Both the position numbers and the translations under genes were made by a program. Below are positions 59,406-64,000 of a DNA stretch of 64,000 nucleotides, piece after piece (within the stretch, counting starts at the first letter, position 1; each line of letters opens with the position of its first letter). This DNA is from Lethocerus indicus (Eukaryota; Arthropoda; Insecta; Hemiptera; Belostomatidae). Where the stretch lies: NCBI GenBank assembly GCA_019843655.1, contig JACDQD010000006.1:8176034-8240033 (forward strand), given 5' to 3'. Below the pieces are notes generated by a model. The model was not told where the DNA came from and searched no databases. It saw only the letters and a program-made list of their open reading frames with translations.

Positions 59406-62400
59406 GTTTGTTTTTAACACGTATATAGCCCGTGTACGTAATTACGATTATTTATAAATCTTACAAAACAAGAATTTTAATATTTAATAATTATATGCAT
59501 AAATCATAAACGAGTTTTACAAGGGTTGCTCCAGTATTGCACCTTCCTACAATAGTGATACTATATCGATACTTAATATTAGCCTAGATTGCCAACAGAT
59601 GGACGGGTGGCAGTGTAGACAATAGGACCCTCCATTTTAGAATACGTAATATCGGACAGGGGCCCGGGGATCCCCCGTTGAGCTCATAAATCTGAAGCAT
59701 GAAATCGAAACAAAAATTGATTCTCCTATTAGTGTCTTGGGGTTCTGTAATCGGTCCGAAAGTAATTTAGAAGGTGTCCCAACGAGAAGGGGGCCCTCGC
59801 CCCTCAGCCTACTAACCCAATAAAAGACGTCCTCTTCAACGCGCCACAAGACCCCCCCCTTCCCTCAAACTGCCCTTTAAACTATTTACGATATTCCTAC
59901 TTCGGCTAAACGAAATGCATATTTATTACACTTAGACAATCACCGTTATCTACAATTACGGCAATGAGGATGGAATTTTCCAATTTAGACATCGGACGGG
60001 AGCCATAAACAAAAATAAAATAAAAACGATTTAACTCGCTCCTTTCTATGACTTTTAACCGTAGTAATGATAATAACTTCTTCATTTGAGCGATTTATTA
60101 ATAATAAACCGCACCGGTTCTGATTTGATCCATTTTTTCCTTTTCAGAAAAAATAGAAAGATTGATGGAGCGCAGAACCAATTAATTTTGATCTTGTGGA
60201 CTAGAAAATGGGAACATTTAAAAAATTCGCATAGTCCTATCCAAAGTATGATAATAAAAAGTGTTACAGGAGTGTAACATAGAGATTATATGATAAGAAT
60301 ATATATTAAAAATATTAAATTTCGAAGCCACCGTATTATGAACCTATAACGTAATTCACTATACCTCATTCATATTAAATGAATATTTTCCTTTGTCAAA
60401 TTCGACAAGACAAGAAAAGGAGACGACTACTGGCAATCGATAACGGAAATATTGCAAATTTCAAATGAGATTTTTTTAGAATGCAATGCAGCAAAAGGAT
60501 GGAAACACTATTTATATACCGGTGATTGTCTGCCAAGATCCTTCAAAGACGAAACACGCGAGTATTGCTTTCCAGCGGTTGAACTAGGGCAAATCAGAGA
60601 AAAATAGTTTATTGTTTTATTCAAAATAATATCGAATAGTGTTGAAATTCCAACTTGATACTCCATAATTTTGTTGATATAATGATTTCCGTTATAAATA
60701 TATTGTACATTGACTATAAGAACAAATTTAAAAATAAATTGGAAAATAGAACTCGTATTACATTATATATGGTTGTATTACTTGTTTTGAGGACTTGGTG
60801 GGTTTCCACAGTAAAAGTGAAGTGGTCCACAGGTAACTAATATGAGTGGTAACTAACTCACCGTTACTGAAGATGGAACACGAAATCGGTCTAGCAAATG
60901 ATGAAATCAGCGAGAGGAGGCACAAGATCGAAAACGAGTTATGTTAAAGTATAAAAATTCTGAAGAAAAAATGTTGTACTTTACTTAAGTATTTAGACTT
61001 TAGTCAATAACCATGCCGGCAGTAGGGCACGGTGAACAACCCTCGAGCTATATTAAAGACGTTTCCATTCCCCTTCGTATAACCCAAATGCAAATGCTGA
61101 GCGGAACATTTCGTTCCGAGAATCGCATTATTGGGATTGGTTACTGTCGCTCGTAGAAACCCCAACCTTGGGACAGGTTCTCATCTTATAGCTCAAAGGA
61201 AAAAACAAAGTCGATTTCGTCGCTTCGAGAATTCAGTTATGGTTTTGAAATTTCGAAACTCCCCCGCCCCCTAACCCGTAGTCCTGGTAATAGAACTTGC
61301 TAAGGACGGAATGGATAAACAGAACGGGGCACGGACTCAAAAATAATTGGATATTAAGTGCGGAAAATGAGAAAGTTTCGAGAAAGGGAGGGTGAATTAA
61401 TTTTCTAGATGTTGTACCGCCCAGGTTTCGCCGTGGACCGAAATGTCATTTATTGTGAAACGATCGTACTTAAGTAAGTGGTAATTAACTTACGGATTTT
61501 GTAGCGTCCAGTATGTTATAGTCGCTCATTGCGGATTCAATCAAATTCTGTGAAAATTTCCACATAGGAAATTTGAAATATAGAAGTTCCAGAGGCGAAA
61601 GTACTTGCCTGTAGACTCAAAGAGGGTTCGCTCGAAAATATTTAAAAAAAATATTCTCTTATTTCAAATAAAATAAAAACATTTACAAGCAATAAATTGT
61701 TATTAGGGTTGCTTCAGTATAAGATGGCTTTTCGAGCGGAATTCTTTTAGTAGTTCTACTTTTAATGTGATTCTTTATTCAATCTTGTTATTTGTCCTAC
61801 ATCGATAACACTAATAATGTCGGTTAGGTCAGCGTTCACACAATTTTAATGCATGCACTCACATAATTGGCGGGTATTTTAATTGTTAAAACTATACTAA
61901 TTATTTTAATTTCTTTTCTCATTTCTTAATTGCAGGTTTTCAACAATCAGTTTTGTCTTACCTATCAATTCTATTCGAATCTCACCGCCTTTCGCCAATC
62001 GTCGATATTAGATTTATGAACGATATTACTCAAGCGTTCCAAACCTACAATACTTAAGCGAAACCGGTCTCCGAACCGGTAGCATTAGTAACCTCCACGA
62101 CCAGATTGGTTTATATCTAAATTAATTCATAGTTTGTTGGCGTAGCTCGAACTGCGTGGTAGCTAATACCTGAAATTTCATCTCAGTTGTCATTTGTCAG
62201 TGAGTAATTCTTCCAATAGCCTTGAATTATGGGCCTGAATATCGCATCACACGCATACATCTCATTATATTTTCAGAATAGTTTCTTAGACAATTATACC
62301 AGGGTATTAGAAATACTCTAATGCATGTGTTTGAATCATGATGTTTCTTTTTAATTCAGGCTTAGGCATGGAAATGAATACTTCTTTAATTTATTTACTG

Positions 62401-62881
62401 CGAGTTCTATGTGAATTCTGAATGTATCCGGGAATAAAAATTCTAAATATAAAATATTTCTATTTATGATTTATACATAGTGGATCATTTCGGTTTCTCT
62501 GTAGACTTCGGAGGAGGTCGGAGGAGCTTAGAGATTTCGGAGTGACGATATTATTATTAGTTTTTACAAAATATCTATACTTAACTAATTATTCCTATTC
62601 GGTAGTTGTTCGGTCATCCAATCCTAATAAGGTATTTTCTCGGAACTTGGGCATCACCAACATCCAGCGGGTTACAACTCTCCTCCCTTATCGTTTCTAT
62701 AATTAGCTACCGCCCTATATTTGTAGTTGGGCCTTTTTTTCCCGTGTTTTATTATCGAGGGTGTGCGCCACGTTTTTCCCCTCCACTATCCCGTGTTTTT
62801 TGTGTCATTCCATCCTAATTTACGACTCGGGCTAAGTTAAGTCAGATAAGACTTTCTTTTTTTTTCGGTTCTTCGTTGCAG
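59406..62881. other. Non-coding, intron of a possible second gene or intergenic
   Basis: AT-rich. A 48-codon ATG-started ORF (61013-61156) in a good start context has a plausible composition but no splice or homology support. Nothing else is recognised. Confidence 0.4.
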
Positions 62882-62996
62882 CGCAGTGGCGTTGGTGGGG
62901 GAGGAGGGCGAGGAATTTCAATGGGAAGAGCTTAACAGTTTGCCGTGTGCATGTCGGTGCGGCCCCGAGTCCTCATCAAGCCCAATTCAGCGCTGA
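62882..62996 (+). CDS. Candidate terminal coding exon of an unidentified gene
   Basis: A textbook 3' splice site (CTTTTTTTTTCGGTTCTTCG followed by TTGCAG, ending at 62881) is followed by a 37-codon frame with exon-like composition. It is acidic, then cysteine-containing (GEEGEEFQWEELNSLPCACR), with GC-rich third positions like the myoglianin exons, and it ends at TGA 62994-62996. A tandem acceptor 5 nt later (CGCAG, ending at 62886) would join in frame to the candidate exon at 59312. The family is not recognised and no internal donor exists before the stop. Confidence 0.3.
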
Positions 62997-64000
62997 ATCG
63001 ATACGTGTCATGGGCTGTCCGCCTGGCGACGTTACGTAGGAATATGCCGACTGGTCTGCTTTGAATTGACCGCCAATGATAGTACATCACAAAAAGTCGA
63101 TGAATATTGAGTAGGGAACAATCGACTCTAAATTCCGATAATATCTTGGGGAAAAAGTAATTTAATTTACTTCAATATCAATATGAAAAGTCGTTCGACT
63201 ATATATTCTCAACTATGGTCCGACATTAGAGGCTGATTTTTACAGACATAACCACAAAGATGTCCAACATATTCTGGTATCTACTGAGAGAATGATTTGT
63301 CCGTCTTCTTTTCGCGAGATATTTTCAAACTCGACATTTTCAAACAAAGCATCGTTGTTTCATGGCAACCTTGCTCCTATTCCGTTCAAAGCATTAATCG
63401 GAAGAAAGGATTCTTCCAAATCACTGGCCTTTCAGTTTGGAATGTAGATTATGATGATGACAGGATGATGCAATACTAAGGAAGATCATGTAGTAGGAGT
63501 GAATAAGAAGAGAGATATTATAGAAATGTTTTTATTTTTGTAATAATAATTTTAGTTCCGATTATTGCTACTTAATCTGGGGAAATTGAAAATCCAGGAA
63601 AATTTTACTTTCTTCATATTATAAGTAGAAAAGTATTTTTGGCGCTCTGTTCCAACTTTCTTCCCCTGCAAAAAATACGTAATTATTTCCTTTCAATCTC
63701 AGATAGTGTGAATACGATATAGGCGTGTTTCACAGTTAAAAATGCCAAATGTAGTATTTTGATATGTTGATTACAACACCTTAGTGTTCTAATATGTTCA
63801 AAATTGACACCCATACCGTGATGTTTCAAGTATGAATTATAAATCTGTATTTTGAAAAATTAGTTAAAAACAGGCTTATACTAATTAATTAATTACGTCC
63901 ATTATGTTTTTGTTGACTTTATTTTGGAGTCAATTCCAAAATTGTAAAGTTGATTTCTATACCGTGTGCAAATTCAATTAAAATAACTTGGAGTTGTGAC
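62997..64000. other. AT-rich end of window, nothing recognised
   Basis: If 62882-62996 is a terminal exon, the first part would be its 3' UTR. No canonical AATAAA could be tied to it with confidence. No other feature is supported. Confidence 0.4.

Noticed and set aside
61013..61156. 48-codon ATG-started ORF in good start context
   Set aside because: No splice, homology or composition evidence beyond an open frame of chance length.

Overview
This is animal nuclear DNA, most likely from an insect. It is AT-rich, gene-poor and intron-rich, with many dinucleotide microsatellites and decayed DNA transposons, and it has no operons or bacterial signals. I cannot name the order or species. The one gene I can identify with confidence is a complete four-exon gene for a myostatin/GDF11-type TGF-beta ligand, the arthropod orthologue being myoglianin (myo). 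It lies on the + strand with coding exons at 13096-13441, 29375-29589, 31420-31599 and 35829-36212. The exons join in frame into a 374-residue precursor with a signal peptide, a latency prodomain, an RTKR furin site and a 109-residue mature domain carrying nine cysteines.

Layout: 1-8 kb is intergenic. It holds a deletion-derivative mariner element (6905-7410) and a long GA tract (7896-8058). At 8.2 kb a TATA box and an initiator sit about 30 bp apart. They are followed by an ATG-free, C-rich leader ending in a strong splice donor, which could be a distal promoter and non-coding first exon for the ligand gene. At 12.2-13.1 kb lies the GC-rich proximal leader, with GGGGCC and GCG repeats and a short uORF that overlaps the start codon. 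Intron 1 (15.9 kb) holds a helically phased pair of E-boxes, two AT microsatellites, the end of a pogo/Tigger-like transposon and a CT tract close to exon 2. Intron 2 (1.8 kb) is plain. Intron 3 (4.2 kb) holds a 250-bp GA tract and two tRNA-like (SINE-type) segments, one just upstream of exon 4. A long AT-rich 3' UTR probably runs from 36213 to 38.0 kb or beyond.

From 38 to 64 kb no gene can be assigned with confidence. This part holds an imperfect foldback with a pre-miRNA-like core (40.75-40.98 kb), a CpG-rich block with a TATA box (49.2-49.8 kb), a run of four small hairpins (53.27-53.38 kb), a 27-base G run (56.72 kb) and two short exon-like segments (59.31 and 62.88 kb) that could be pieces of a second gene. 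I found no evidence for a wholly new biological system. The most worthwhile leads are the predicted translational and promoter control of the ligand gene, unusual features of its proteolytic and glycosylation sites, and the hairpin and foldback candidates.
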